Assembly: GCA_028873125.1 (NCBI GenBank)
Contig: JAGWMQ010000018.1
Coordinates: 1-38,316 of the forward strand
DNA: 38,316 nt
Source of the DNA: Verrucomicrobiota bacterium
Lineage (GTDB): Bacteria > Verrucomicrobiota > Verrucomicrobiia > Limisphaerales > UBA11358
Reading direction: 5' to 3'
Position numbers and translations under genes: made by a program. Positions 14,111 to 24,700 of the stretch are shown here, one piece after another. The notes under the pieces are model-generated. The model did not search any database. It had not been told where the DNA came from and saw only the letters and a program-made list of their open reading frames with translations. The first letter of the stretch is position 1. Each line of letters begins with the position of its first letter.

Positions 14111-16078
14111 ATGTCGCTGTCGTCCGCCCGCAAGGCCTCTCTTTGTTTCGGGTTGTTGTCGGCCATTTCCACCGTTGCGTTTGCCCAGACCAATTACTAC
14201 GCCCCCAACGGCGCCGAGTATGCCGTCGCCGGTTCCCTGGCGGGCGACCAGATGTTTCCCGATGCCGCCGTGTCGCCCGCCGGCGGGTTTGTGGTGTGGC
14301 AGGACAACGTCACCGACGGCGACGGCTGGGGGGTGAGCGCCATGCGGCTGAACGGTTCGCTGTCCGGCTCCGGCGGCTCGTTCCGCGTCAACGTGCATGG
14401 CGCGGGCGATCAGGAGCATCCCCACGTGGCGCTGCTCAAAAACGGCGGCGCGGTGTTTGTCTGGCAGGGCGGCCCGCCCAGTTTCCAGCACATTTACGCC
14501 CGGTTCCTTTCGCCGAGCAACACGTTTTTGACGGCTAACGACGTCCTGGTCAACGCCTCCACCAACAATTTTCAAGTGGCACCCGCCGTGGCGGTGTTGA
14601 CCAACGGGAACGTCGTCATCGTGTGGGCCAGTTATGACGAGGCCGGCTCCAACAGTTTGTTGGACGTTTATGGCCGGATTTTCTCGCCCGCCGGCCAGCC
14701 GCTCACCGGCGAATTTTTGATCAACCAGTTCATCGCCTACAACCAGCGCACGCCGGCGGTGGCGGCGTTGGCCAACGGCGGCTTTGTCGTCGCTTGGGTT
14801 TCCGAGCAGGAACGCTCTACGGCGCCGAACTGGGTGACCAACTCGACCTACTACACCGCCGCCAGCATGCCGCGGCCCAGCGCGGACATTTACGCGCGGC
14901 TTTTCGACGGCGGCGGCAATCCACAAATCGGCGAGTTTCTGGTCAACGCCGATTCCAATCCTGCGGCCAATCCCGCCGCGACCGCCGCGACCGACGGCAG
15001 TTACATGGTCGCGTGGGATGCGCATGACATGACCAACCCGACCAACAGTTGGGACATTTACGCCCGCTCCTTCACCAACGCCGCGGGCGGCCCGGTGACG
15101 CGCGTCAACACGCACGTTTACGGTGATCAATATGTGCCGCGCCTCTGCGCGCTGGGCACGGATTATTTGGTCGCCTGGACGAGCCTGGGCCAGGATGGAG
15201 ATCGCGAGGGCGTGTTCGGACAATTTCTGCGCGAAAACGGCTCGCCCGCCGGCGTCGAGTTCCGCGTCAACACCACGGCCCTCGGCCAGCAAATGCAGCC
15301 CGTCGTCGTGTCCGACGGCGCCGAACAATTCCTGGCGGCTTGGACCAGCTTCACCTTCAGCCCGAGCAGCTTTGACTTGTTCGCGCAGCGTTACGACAAC
15401 GTCGCGGCGGTGTTGCCGCCGATGGGCGCGCCGTTTGTCTATGCGCCGTTTGTGCTGAGCAACAACGTCTATCAGCCGGAGCTCGAGGTGTCGTGGCCGT
15501 CACTCCTGGGCATTTCCGTTTCCAATTACGAAATTTACGTGGACGGTTCGGCGACACCCATGGCGTTGATTCCCGGAACCGCCAACCGCTGGATCATGAC
15601 CGCGGCAAACGGCTTGACCAACAACAGCACGCATTCCTTTGCGCTGGATTACGTGACCACGGACGGGCGGCGCTCGCCGATTTCGCCCCCGGCCGGCGGC
15701 GCGACGTGGAGCGGCTACAATTGGGGCGGCATTCCCTGGGAATGGATGCAGCAATACTACGGCAGCGACATGAGCAAATGGCCCGCGGCGGGCGCGGCGT
15801 TGGCGGCGGGCGGCCCGACGCTGGCCGAGGTCTTTTTGAGCGGCGGCAATCCGCTGGATTCCGGCACGTGGTTGAAGACGCAGTTGGAAAACACGCCAGA
15901 AGGACTGTTCCTGTCGTGGAACCCGGAACCGGGCTATACCTACCAGGTGCAGGTGTCCACGAACCTGAACGACTGGAGCAACCTGGGCGCGCCCCGGTTT
16001 GCGGCGGACAATACCGATTCGATTTACGTCGGCAAAGGCTCGGCGGGTTACTACCGCCTCGTGCTCTTGCGCCAGTGA
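14111..16078 (+). CDS. Secreted repeat protein with a C-terminal beta domain
   Basis: 655 residues from the ATG at 14111, chosen because it begins a signal peptide (MSLSSARKASLCFGLLSAIS-TVAFAQ). An in-frame ATG at 14033 would add 26 residues ahead of it. The body has about six imperfect beta repeats of the type PDAAVSPAGGFVVWQD...GVSAMRLN and PHVALLKNGGAVFVWQG, ending in FRVN or FLVN strands, as in propeller-like proteins. The C-terminus (YTYQVQVSTNLNDWSNLG ... GYYRLVLLRQ) matches a short terminal domain I recall on many Verrucomicrobia secreted proteins, possibly for sorting. No catalytic residues are evident. It is first in a row of five exported proteins. Confidence 0.75.
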   Translation: MSLSSARKASLCFGLLSAISTVAFAQTNYYAPNGAEYAVAGSLAGDQMFPDAAVSPAGGFVVWQDNVTDGDGWGVSAMRLNGSLSGSGGSFRVNVHGAGDQEHPHVALLKNGGAVFVWQGGPPSFQHIYARFLSPSNTFLTANDVLVNASTNNFQVAPAVAVLTNGNVVIVWASYDEAGSNSLLDVYGRIFSPAGQPLTGEFLINQFIAYNQRTPAVAALANGGFVVAWVSEQERSTAPNWVTNSTYYTAASMPRPSADIYARLFDGGGNPQIGEFLVNADSNPAANPAATAATDGSYMVAWDAHDMTNPTNSWDIYARSFTNAAGGPVTRVNTHVYGDQYVPRLCALGTDYLVAWTSLGQDGDREGVFGQFLRENGSPAGVEFRVNTTALGQQMQPVVVSDGAEQFLAAWTSFTFSPSSFDLFAQRYDNVAAVLPPMGAPFVYAPFVLSNNVYQPELEVSWPSLLGISVSNYEIYVDGSATPMALIPGTANRWIMTAANGLTNNSTHSFALDYVTTDGRRSPISPPAGGATWSGYNWGGIPWEWMQQYYGSDMSKWPAAGAALAAGGPTLAEVFLSGGNPLDSGTWLKTQLENTPEGLFLSWNPEPGYTYQVQVSTNLNDWSNLGAPRFAADNTDSIYVGKGSAGYYRLVLLRQ

Positions 16079-16112
16079 AAAATTTGTATGCGGCAAAACA
16101 ATTCAGTTAAGA

Positions 16113-16249
16113 ATGGGGAGCGCAGCCGTCCCGGCTGCTCTGCCCGGCGTCGCGCCGGGCGGTTTGGGCACGGGCGAGACCTCCTCGACGACGGGCGCTG
16201 GGCGCGCGCGAGGCGCCCGGCGCTGCACGCCGGAGGCGCGTTCTCCCGG
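16113..16249. repeat. Inverted pair of two-hairpin REP-like units (locus 1)
   Basis: The left unit begins ATGGGGAGC. Hairpin 1 has a 7-bp stem GCAGCCG/CGGCTGC with loop TCC (16122-16138). Hairpin 2 has an 8-bp stem GCCCGGCG/CGCCGGGC with loop TCG (16142-16160). The right unit lies on the other strand: hairpin 1, CGCGCC/GGCGTG with loop TCC (16240-16226); hairpin 2, an 11-bp stem 16195-16205 with 16213-16223 (one G-T pair), then GGGAG near 16247. The same architecture, with different stem sequences, recurs at 36459-36602. The element fills most of the gap before the next gene. Confidence 0.75.
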
Positions 16250-16270
16250 GAAACGTTTGCCTCGTTGGCG

Positions 16271-18559
16271 ATGAGACGATGGACGCCCCTGTTTTTGTGT
16301 CTGCTGGCGTTGGCGTTCAGCCTGCAATCCGCATGGGGCTTTGCGTTGCTCGGGCCGGCGATCGGCGGCGGGCATGGCGGCGACGCTTGGGAACAGCCGG
16401 TGATTGGTTATGGCCTGCCCGGCGACATTGGAACGCCGAAGAACCTCGGCGAAGAATACCGCCGCAATGCACCGGTATTGTATTATGCTTATGACGCCAA
16501 TTTCCTGGACTTTTTTGGATCCAATGGCGTCCTGGCGGTGGACCAAGCGATAGGCATCATGAACGGGCTGACCAATGTGGACAGCTATAGCCCTTCACTG
16601 TCGGAGTTTCCGCTGGAGGCGCAGCACCTCAATTATGCCGCCCAATCGCTCGGGTTGGTGGATCTGAGGTCAGAAGCCTTGACGCTGATGGCGGAGCAAA
16701 TGGGATTAGCCGAGCCGGAGCGCTACACTTGGACGTTGCACGACCGAGATCTCCCCTCCGGCGGCACCTGTCCGATCGATGAGGAGTACCTGGTGGTGCA
16801 ACGGAATTATGATTATGTGCCCAGCCCGCTCGACGAGATTCAGTATTCGCCTTATGTCAACAGCACGTTGTATAGCTTTTTCATCGTGGAAATATGCAGC
16901 GGCCCCAACCCATTGGCGGTGACCGTGCCCTTCTCGGTGGATCCCGAGGCGGATTCCTATACAGCCGTGGCCGGACTTGGCGTCGGATTGCCTTTAGGCA
17001 GCTTTTACACGGGCCTGACGCGCGACGACGTGGCGGGGCTGCGGTATCTGATGAGTTCAAATAACGTCAACTTCGAAAATCAGGCAGCGGGCAGTCTTTT
17101 GATGCACACCAACCTCAGCCAGTCCCAGTTGCTGCAAACGCTCGATCTGAACGCGCTGATCGCGGCGTCGAAAACGAACGATCCGGGAACGCTGGCGACG
17201 AATTTCCCCGGTTTGGTCGTGGTCAGTTCCTCCAACTACTTCACCGTGGGCACGATTACCAACTTGACGGCCTACTTCACCAACTACATCGGCTCGACCT
17301 TTGGCAGCCCGCCGGTGCTGGTCTTCGCCACCAATTACACCTATGTGCCGGAAACCAATTACGTGGACACGTTCGCGAACGTCGTGGTTGTCAATTCCAA
17401 CGCCAACACCCGGGCCGTTTTGCAGACCGTCTACGTGACCAACTATCCAGGCTCGACTTTCGGGAGCCCGCCGGTGACCAATGTCGTCAACCAGACGATC
17501 GTTCTGACCAACGTGCCCTCGGGGGATTTCTTCATCATTCCGCCGGGCAGTTGCGGCCCCGAGATTGTCTCGACGCTGTTCACCAACGTGACGATCATCA
17601 CCAACGTGCTGGCCACCGTCAGCACCAACGTGACCACCACCACCACCAACACGGCGGGCACGACCAATCTGACCCTTTCCGCCACCGTCAACCTCATCAC
17701 CTATTTCACGAATCACTGGTTTGTCGTGTATCCTTGCACGCTTGAAACCAATGCGCCCGGTCTTTATGAAGGCATCGAGAACGTCAAGTTCGTGAAGGCC
17801 GACTATGACTCGTTGCTCGGACAGTATTTCCAGCCCATTACCAACATCTACACGATGACCTACATCACCAACAGCCAGACGTTCAAACGCAGTTTTGAGC
17901 GGGTCGTCACGGAACCGGATTTTCTCTTTTCTGCGCGGGACCAGGCGACTTCTCCCAGCGATACGATAATCGGGGCGAGTTATGCCCAGCGCAATCTGAA
18001 CTTTGATGAAGGCCAAGTGCTGTTCGACTTGGCCGGGCCGGGGGTCATCAATTCTCCCACCGAGATCGCCTTTGACAAGGTGGGAGACGTCTTCTTTAAC
18101 GGCCCATTGGCGCTTTACGGCTTTGCAACCAACCAGTTTCTGAACGAGCTCACGCAATTCTCCATTTTGGCGTGGGGGTCGTTCGACGGGACGACCAACA
18201 CGCCGGTCGTCTATCCCAACGGCGCGAGCGTCCAAAACCTGGAAAACCAGATCCTGGTTCATATTGCGCCGACGAGCGTGCCCGATGGAACCAACGGCGT
18301 TCCGTATCCGGCGACCACGTTCACCGCGACGGGCGGCGCTTTCGTCCCCCCCTTCACTTGGTCGTCCGCGCCTGTGTCTGCCACGCCGACCGGCAATGCA
18401 TCCGGATCAGGTTTGCCATTGGGGTTGGACTTGTCGTCGGGTGGAATCCTTTCGGGCACGCCAACCAATAATCCAACCGGCGTGTATGATTTTACGATTC
18501 AACTGACGGATCAAAGTTCGCGCTCCGTGAGCTGGAACTATTCCATCACCATTCACTGA
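16271..18559 (+). CDS. Secreted protein with Thr/Asn/Val-rich repeats and a C-terminal Ig-like domain
   Basis: 762 residues from the ATG at 16271, chosen for its signal peptide (MRRWTPLFLCLLALAFSLQS-AWG). The frame is open upstream but there crosses the REP-like pair. Residues 25-300 form an unrecognised domain (PVLYYAYDANFLDFFGSNG; AQSLGLVDLRSEALTLMAEQ). Residues about 310-500 are dense in VTN/TNY strands and contain an internal duplication: NYIGSTFGSPPV (near 17281) recurs as NYPGSTFGSPPV (near 17450). The last about 90 residues are a putative Ig (He_PIG-like) domain with GLPLGLDLSSGGILSGTPTN. The role is unknown; it is probably a surface protein. Confidence 0.7.
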   Translation: MRRWTPLFLCLLALAFSLQSAWGFALLGPAIGGGHGGDAWEQPVIGYGLPGDIGTPKNLGEEYRRNAPVLYYAYDANFLDFFGSNGVLAVDQAIGIMNGLTNVDSYSPSLSEFPLEAQHLNYAAQSLGLVDLRSEALTLMAEQMGLAEPERYTWTLHDRDLPSGGTCPIDEEYLVVQRNYDYVPSPLDEIQYSPYVNSTLYSFFIVEICSGPNPLAVTVPFSVDPEADSYTAVAGLGVGLPLGSFYTGLTRDDVAGLRYLMSSNNVNFENQAAGSLLMHTNLSQSQLLQTLDLNALIAASKTNDPGTLATNFPGLVVVSSSNYFTVGTITNLTAYFTNYIGSTFGSPPVLVFATNYTYVPETNYVDTFANVVVVNSNANTRAVLQTVYVTNYPGSTFGSPPVTNVVNQTIVLTNVPSGDFFIIPPGSCGPEIVSTLFTNVTIITNVLATVSTNVTTTTTNTAGTTNLTLSATVNLITYFTNHWFVVYPCTLETNAPGLYEGIENVKFVKADYDSLLGQYFQPITNIYTMTYITNSQTFKRSFERVVTEPDFLFSARDQATSPSDTIIGASYAQRNLNFDEGQVLFDLAGPGVINSPTEIAFDKVGDVFFNGPLALYGFATNQFLNELTQFSILAWGSFDGTTNTPVVYPNGASVQNLENQILVHIAPTSVPDGTNGVPYPATTFTATGGAFVPPFTWSSAPVSATPTGNASGSGLPLGLDLSSGGILSGTPTNNPTGVYDFTIQLTDQSSRSVSWNYSITIH

Positions 18560-18564
18560 ACGCC

Positions 18565-21500
18565 ATGAAGCCCAGCCATTTTCGTTCGCCGATTTCCCGC
18601 CGCCGCGTTCCAGGGTGCGCCGGCTTGACGCTGCTTGCCGCGTCACCTCAGTGCCCGGACATGTTCGTGCGCTCCGGGGCTGCGTTGCGGGCGTTCCCGG
18701 AAGATTCTCCGCGCAAGCTGTCCCATTTTGCCTTCCGGGTTCTCTGGTTGTTGAGTTTGCTGGCGGTTCCCGCCGCTTGGGCGGCCGAGCCATTCTACCA
18801 GAACAACGCCGTGCTCAGCTACTCGATTCAGAACAACCCCCCGCCGATCATTGACGGAAACAATTACACCACCCGCGCCTTTGACAACGAGAATGTCTTC
18901 GGTGTCACCTTCGATCAATTCCCGCTCAATCCCTCGTATTACGAAGCATGGAACATGCTCTACTATACCAACAATGGCACCATGCTGGCGGACAGCTCAT
19001 TCATGACCAATGCTTACATCATTCTGGACTTCAGTTACGGGGCCGGCTTCCGATTTGACCTGCAAACCACCAATGTAATTCCCAACGCGCCGGCCGATAC
19101 GTTTTATAACGCCGGCACGATCCACTGCAATTCACTGCTGGACCTTTTTAACAATTTTTTCATTTTCAGCGACCTGGGGGAATGCCTTGTTTCGGCGACC
19201 AACATCATCAATCCCGGCGTGGTTGAAGTCGGCCCGGCCGGTTTGATTGGCTTCAAGGGGCAGAATGTGGATTTGAGTCACGGCACGCTGAACCTTGAAG
19301 CGATTCAGAATTTCTTCACCGGCTTCGCCAATATCAGCGCCTTCGGCGCGGTCGGCGTGGATACCAACGGTGACTGGAATCCGGGCACGGATTTGGCGCC
19401 CAATTTTGCCGTTACCTCCCTGCCCTACGTGTTTGAAGCCTTTCCGGCCACGCCTTTTCTTCAACTGATCCCTGACAGCTCCGGGAGCAACATCGTGGTG
19501 CGGGCGGTTTTCATTGAAAATGACAGTCCCAACGCGCCCTACAACGTCTATTTCAACAGCGCCAATCCGCTCACGGTTGGTCCGGGCGGAGTCACCATCG
19601 AATGGACCGGCCACTACGTGGACCCGGCGACCGGCAATGAGTTCACCAATTACCTCTATCTGAACGACGACATTGTTGCGGGCGCGCAGACCAACGCCTT
19701 TGTCCAGGCCAACGGGGTGCCCAGCAATTTCACCTTCACTGAAAGCACCCAGAAACTGATTTTTCAGCCGCCTGCCCCCTCAGGCTTTGCCAATGTTTTC
19801 CCTGACGGAGCCATGACCAATGCCTACTCTTACGTCAACGCGCAGTTGATCCCCGTTTCGGTCCCGACCAACGCCAGCCTAAGCAACCCCAGCGGCGCAC
19901 TGACCAACCTGCCCGGACGGATCCAGATTACCGCCAGCGGTCCCAACAGCCATTTGAACCTGGCCGCCGCCCAAATCATCGGGCCGAATTATTTGTTGTT
20001 AAGCTCCACGAATCAGTTCGACGGCAACGCGGGTTCGGCCATCGTCTCCCCTTACAGCGACATTTATCTGGGTGTCACCTCCCCGAGTCTCCCCAGCGCC
20101 AGCGTCCCCAATACCCGGGGAAACCTGGCCTTCACCAACCTGGTGGCACAGTATATCCCCAATTGGAACGGCACGGTGCTGGGTTGGAGCACGCGTTGGA
20201 CCAATTCCATCAACGGCACCAACTGGGATTTCCGCGTCGAGATCGTCAAGAGCGCCCTGTCGCCGACGACGGCCTCGGTGGTGCAGGACTTGGTCCTCCA
20301 CGCCACCAACAGCCTGGTGCTCAGCGACGCGCTCAACATCCTGCGCACGCTCTCGATTGATTCCCAAAGCCTGACGCTCACCACCAACGGCGCCGGCAAC
20401 GGCGCGTCTTCGTTTGAGGGCGAATTGAATCTCCGCAACACAAGCATCCTATGGCATTCGGCCATCCCCAATCTCCTGTGGCTGACCAACAGCGGCGCGA
20501 TCACCACCGGCAATCTTATCCAGTTCGGCAGCGCCACGCAGCCGGCGATCTCCTTTGTCAATCATGGCGTGGTGTCGGACCAAGGCACGCAGATTTGGAC
20601 GGGCGATTTTGAAAACAGCGGAACGATCTCCAACAGCGTGGGCAACTTCGATCTCTACACGCAGACGGCCACGCTGACCAACGGCTTGATTCAGGCCGGC
20701 GGCATTGCCATCACGGCTGACAGCCTGGTGGTCAGCAACGTGTCGTTCCAGCCGGCGCGGTCGTTGACCTTGCAGGTGACCAATCTGCTGACCGACACCA
20801 CCGTGACCAACGGCAACTTCTGGACGGTGGGCAGCCAGACGGGCGTCGGCGGCAATGGATTGGCGCTGCCGATCAAACCGCGCCTGGGCGATTTGCTGGG
20901 TACCACCATCGTCGGCTACGCCCCCGGCCCCAACAAGCAGGTGTTCAACACCTGGGCGGCCGACGACCGCGGCGTTTCGGTCGGCGGCTACACCAACAAT
21001 GCGGCGATCGGGCGGCTGCTGTTGGATGCGCTGGGTTCGTCGAGTCAGTTCGTTTTTAACGGCGTGGTCCCCGGCAACGCACTCTACGTGGATGACCTTG
21101 AACTCTACGGTTACGCCACCAACACCGACCTGAACGGCGACTTCACGGCGCTCAACATCGCCAGCAACCTGGTGATTTATTACGCCCAGGCGGTGATGAA
21201 CGGCGTGTCGGTCGCCGCAAAAATGAATCATCGGAACGGCGACCATCTGCGCTGGGTGGCGGCGTATGCCGGTTATTTCAGTTCCACCAATCTTGTCTAT
21301 CCCGACGGCTCGACCAACACCGTCAACGCCGGGTTGGCAGCCAGCACGTCGGCCGATTCCGACGGCGACGGCATCGTCAACGCCGCCGACCCCACGCCGT
21401 TTTTCGTGCCCAGCCAGGTGCATTTCAAGCTGATGCTGACCAACGCGCCGCCGCTGACGGCGCTCATCTCGTGGGATTCGATTCCCGGCGCGACCAACAC

Positions 21501-21702
21501 GGTGCTTTACAGCACCAACCTGCTGGCCCCCGAGGCCGACTGGCTGGTGCTGACGAATTTTGTCTCGCCGGCCACGGTGCCGCCCGCGGGTGGGTGGCCG
21601 CTGACCAATGCCGTGACGGACACCATTCAGTTGCAGTCACCGCGCTATTTCAAGGTGCGGGTGGACCCGAATGCGACTCAATTTTTCGGCCCGGCGTATT
21701 GA
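18565..21702 (+). CDS. Large secreted beta-rich surface protein
   Basis: 1045 residues, five bases after the preceding gene. The signal peptide core (FRVLWLLSLLAVPAAWA) sits unusually far in, at about residues 57-73, so the true start may be the in-frame ATG at 18661. The body is beta-rich, with long Asn/Thr/Ser stretches (FTNLVAQYIPNWNGTVLGWS; LTNSGAITTGNLIQFG) resembling beta-helix or autotransporter passengers. A calcium-binding type-3 motif, DSDGDGIVNAADP, occurs near residue 932. The last 90 residues form the 'STNL...W' terminal domain shared with neighbouring proteins (TVLYSTNLLAPEADW). No enzymatic motif is visible. It is likely an adhesin or surface-layer component. Confidence 0.7.
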   Translation: MKPSHFRSPISRRRVPGCAGLTLLAASPQCPDMFVRSGAALRAFPEDSPRKLSHFAFRVLWLLSLLAVPAAWAAEPFYQNNAVLSYSIQNNPPPIIDGNNYTTRAFDNENVFGVTFDQFPLNPSYYEAWNMLYYTNNGTMLADSSFMTNAYIILDFSYGAGFRFDLQTTNVIPNAPADTFYNAGTIHCNSLLDLFNNFFIFSDLGECLVSATNIINPGVVEVGPAGLIGFKGQNVDLSHGTLNLEAIQNFFTGFANISAFGAVGVDTNGDWNPGTDLAPNFAVTSLPYVFEAFPATPFLQLIPDSSGSNIVVRAVFIENDSPNAPYNVYFNSANPLTVGPGGVTIEWTGHYVDPATGNEFTNYLYLNDDIVAGAQTNAFVQANGVPSNFTFTESTQKLIFQPPAPSGFANVFPDGAMTNAYSYVNAQLIPVSVPTNASLSNPSGALTNLPGRIQITASGPNSHLNLAAAQIIGPNYLLLSSTNQFDGNAGSAIVSPYSDIYLGVTSPSLPSASVPNTRGNLAFTNLVAQYIPNWNGTVLGWSTRWTNSINGTNWDFRVEIVKSALSPTTASVVQDLVLHATNSLVLSDALNILRTLSIDSQSLTLTTNGAGNGASSFEGELNLRNTSILWHSAIPNLLWLTNSGAITTGNLIQFGSATQPAISFVNHGVVSDQGTQIWTGDFENSGTISNSVGNFDLYTQTATLTNGLIQAGGIAITADSLVVSNVSFQPARSLTLQVTNLLTDTTVTNGNFWTVGSQTGVGGNGLALPIKPRLGDLLGTTIVGYAPGPNKQVFNTWAADDRGVSVGGYTNNAAIGRLLLDALGSSSQFVFNGVVPGNALYVDDLELYGYATNTDLNGDFTALNIASNLVIYYAQAVMNGVSVAAKMNHRNGDHLRWVAAYAGYFSSTNLVYPDGSTNTVNAGLAASTSADSDGDGIVNAADPTPFFVPSQVHFKLMLTNAPPLTALISWDSIPGATNTVLYSTNLLAPEADWLVLTNFVSPATVPPAGGWPLTNAVTDTIQLQSPRYFKVRVDPNATQFFGPAY

Positions 21703-21771
21703 TTGGGCTTGATTGAGCGAAAAATTGTTGTAAACGTGGGGGCAAACCGCGCCAACCGTGAATAACGCAGA

Positions 21772-24700
21772 GTGAAAATGATGATGAAACATGTCACCGG
21801 CCGCTGGCGGCAAGGCCCTGTAACCGCCGGCGCCTGGGTGAGGCTGGGCTTGGCGATCCTGGCGGGGTTCACGGCAACCATCGGAAGGGCGCAGACCAGC
21901 TTCTCCACGCCGCAGGTCCTGGCCGGCCCCTGGGGTTCGGTGACCAATGACGATACCGGCGTCACGCCCGATCCCGGCGCGCCCAGCAACGCGGGCGCAG
22001 CACCTGTTGCGCCGCTGTGGTATCAATGGACGGCTCCCCTGGACGGCGAGGTGACTTTGGACACCTACGGCAGCCAGGCGGTGGTCTCGACCACGAATGT
22101 CTTCTTGAACAGGGTGACCGGACAGCTCGTCACCAACGTGGTCACCACCACCAACGTGGTTGACACCGTGCTGGGAGTTTATGCCGGCAACAATCTGACC
22201 ACGCTCAGCCAGATCGCGGCCAATGACGATCTTTATCCGGTTGCTCAGTTGAACTACACCGGGCAGAACATCTACATCACCAATTTTCCAAACGAATACT
22301 CGACCAACCCGTTTGCCAGGCCGGTTTTTGCGGCCTACGACCAGCCTTATAGCGGCCCCAGCGGTCTGCGCTTTCACGCCAGCGCCGGCACGACGTATTA
22401 TTTCGTGGAGGACACCAAGTCGGTGACCGGACCGTTGGTGCTGAACTGGGCTTATCATTCGTCAGGCGTTCTCCGATTTGCCAGCGAGGACGTTGACCAG
22501 ACCGGTGTTGTCAACGCCAACGGCACGCCCATGCTCCTTTATACGGCGGCGGAGACGGAGGGCAGCCGGCGCATTCGGGGGACGCTCAATGTGGATCAAT
22601 ACAATTCCACGCTCCACACTTACTATCCCTACGACGTGCCGGGCGTGTTGGTGACCGTCACGCGCGTGGCTGGCTCGTCGGGGCGGGTGCAGGTGGATTA
22701 TTCAACTGAGCCCGCCGACACAAATATGCTCGATAACGGCGACATCCCGGCGGTGGCCGGGCTCGATTATTATCCGGTTAGCGGCACGCTCACCTTCGAT
22801 GACTTCGAGATGAGCAAGACCATCTTCATTCCCGTCTTCGACGACTACGGCGCTTACAGGCCGAACCGGGACCTCTTGGTGGTGTTGTCCAACCCGCGGC
22901 TCGACCAGTATGAGGACGCCGCTTCCGTTTCGCCGCCGCGGGTGGACGGCAATTTCGGCGAGGCGTTGGTGCGGATTCTGGATTGCGACATTGATCCCAA
23001 GGGCGAAAGCGGGGTTTCGATGGTGGTGACGAACACTGACCCGGTGACGGGCAGCAACAACGTCGTCACCAACATGACTTGGTCGCTCATTCCCACCAAC
23101 GCCGTCTTCAACTTCATGAAGGCCCATTTCCGCGTGCCGCGGGACGTGACCAACTGGTGGGGCGGGACGCCCATCACCGTTTACGTTTGCCGGACCGGCA
23201 CCAACACCGGCTCGGAGACCGTCTATTGGAGCGTCAACAACTTTTTCCTCGACAAGGACACCGGCCAGGACAACCGGAATATTGAATTTCCCCTCCAGCC
23301 CGGTTCCGACTACGCCGTGCCGGACCCGGCCACGACCGCCGGCATATTGGGAACGAACTCGGATTTCAGTTTCTCCAGTTACAGCGGCTCACTCACGTTC
23401 CCGGGCGGGACCGATTTCAATCCGCAGCCGATCACCTTCACCGTGTATGACAATGGCCAGACGACCTTCAACAAGGACTTTCAGATTGATCTCTACCAGT
23501 TGACCTCGGATGGCGCCGTCCTCCAGCCCGGCATGGTTGCCCAGGCCACGGTGACCATTTTGACCGATACCTCCGACGACAATTCCCAATATAACGACAA
23601 TCATCCGCCCGCCGGCGCGGTGGATGAGAATTGGAACCCCGACTGGGGACTGAGAATGGCGCCGTCCGTCAACACCACTCCTCAGAACATCAACCATCCC
23701 GGCGCCGACGGCGAAGTCTATGGTCTTTCCGTGCTGCCTAACAATGAATCGGTCATCGTCGGTGACTTTGCCTCTTACAACGGCGCCGCCCGGAACGGCA
23801 TCGCCCTGATCAGCACCAGTGGCGCGCTCGACCCGTTCCTCAATCCCGGCTCCGGCGCCAACGACTCCATCAACGCCGTCGCGCCGGATGGACGCCAGTA
23901 TGTCATCGGCGGCGCGTTCAGTTCCTTCAACGGCGCGGCTGCCGGCGGCATCGCCCGCCTCAACGCCAACGGCTCGCTGGACACCGCCTTCCAGGCCAAC
24001 ACGGGCGAGGGGGCCAACGGCACGGTCTGGGCGGTGGCGGCGCAACCGGACGGCAGAATTTTGGTGGCTGGCGATTTCACCACCTTCAACGGCGTGCCGC
24101 GCAATTACATCGCCCGTCTGAACGCGAACGGCACGCTCGACACGACATTCGATCCGGGAAACACGTTCAACGGGCCGATTTATTCGCTGGCCCGTCGCCC
24201 GTCCTTGACCGCCTTCAACAGCAGTTGGACCCGCAGCTCCAGTTCCACCAACGAAGACGACACCTCCGTCAACGTGCCCACCGACGAGGCCGGGACCGCC
24301 ACGCTGAACTTCCAGGCGGCGGAATCCGACACGCTGCTGGTGCTTTACGGAGGTGTTCCGATTCTCAATTACACCGCGCCGGGCTCCGGCGCGACGAACA
24401 CGTTTGTGGTCCCCTTCGGACCGGGCAGTTCGCCGCTGATGGTGGTGGTCAACCCGGGCAACTCCGCCAACGCCGCCGCCCAGTGGAGCTACACCGCCGC
24501 CCTCAACGCCGCCAGCACCAATGCCACCGTTGTCGTCGGCGGGGCCTTCGCCGTCAGCGGCCAGCAATACAGCGACATCGCCCGGCTCAACGGCGACGGC
24601 ACGCTGGACACGACCTTCAATCCGGGCTTTGGCGCCGACGGGCCAGTGTTTGCCCTGGGTTGGCAATTCAACAACCGGATCCTCGCGGGCGGGGCGTTCA

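Noticed and set aside
16088-16270. 61-residue N-terminal extension of the gene at 16271
   Set aside because: The extension translates the REP-like pair and removes the signal peptide from the N-terminus, so the start at 16271 is preferred.
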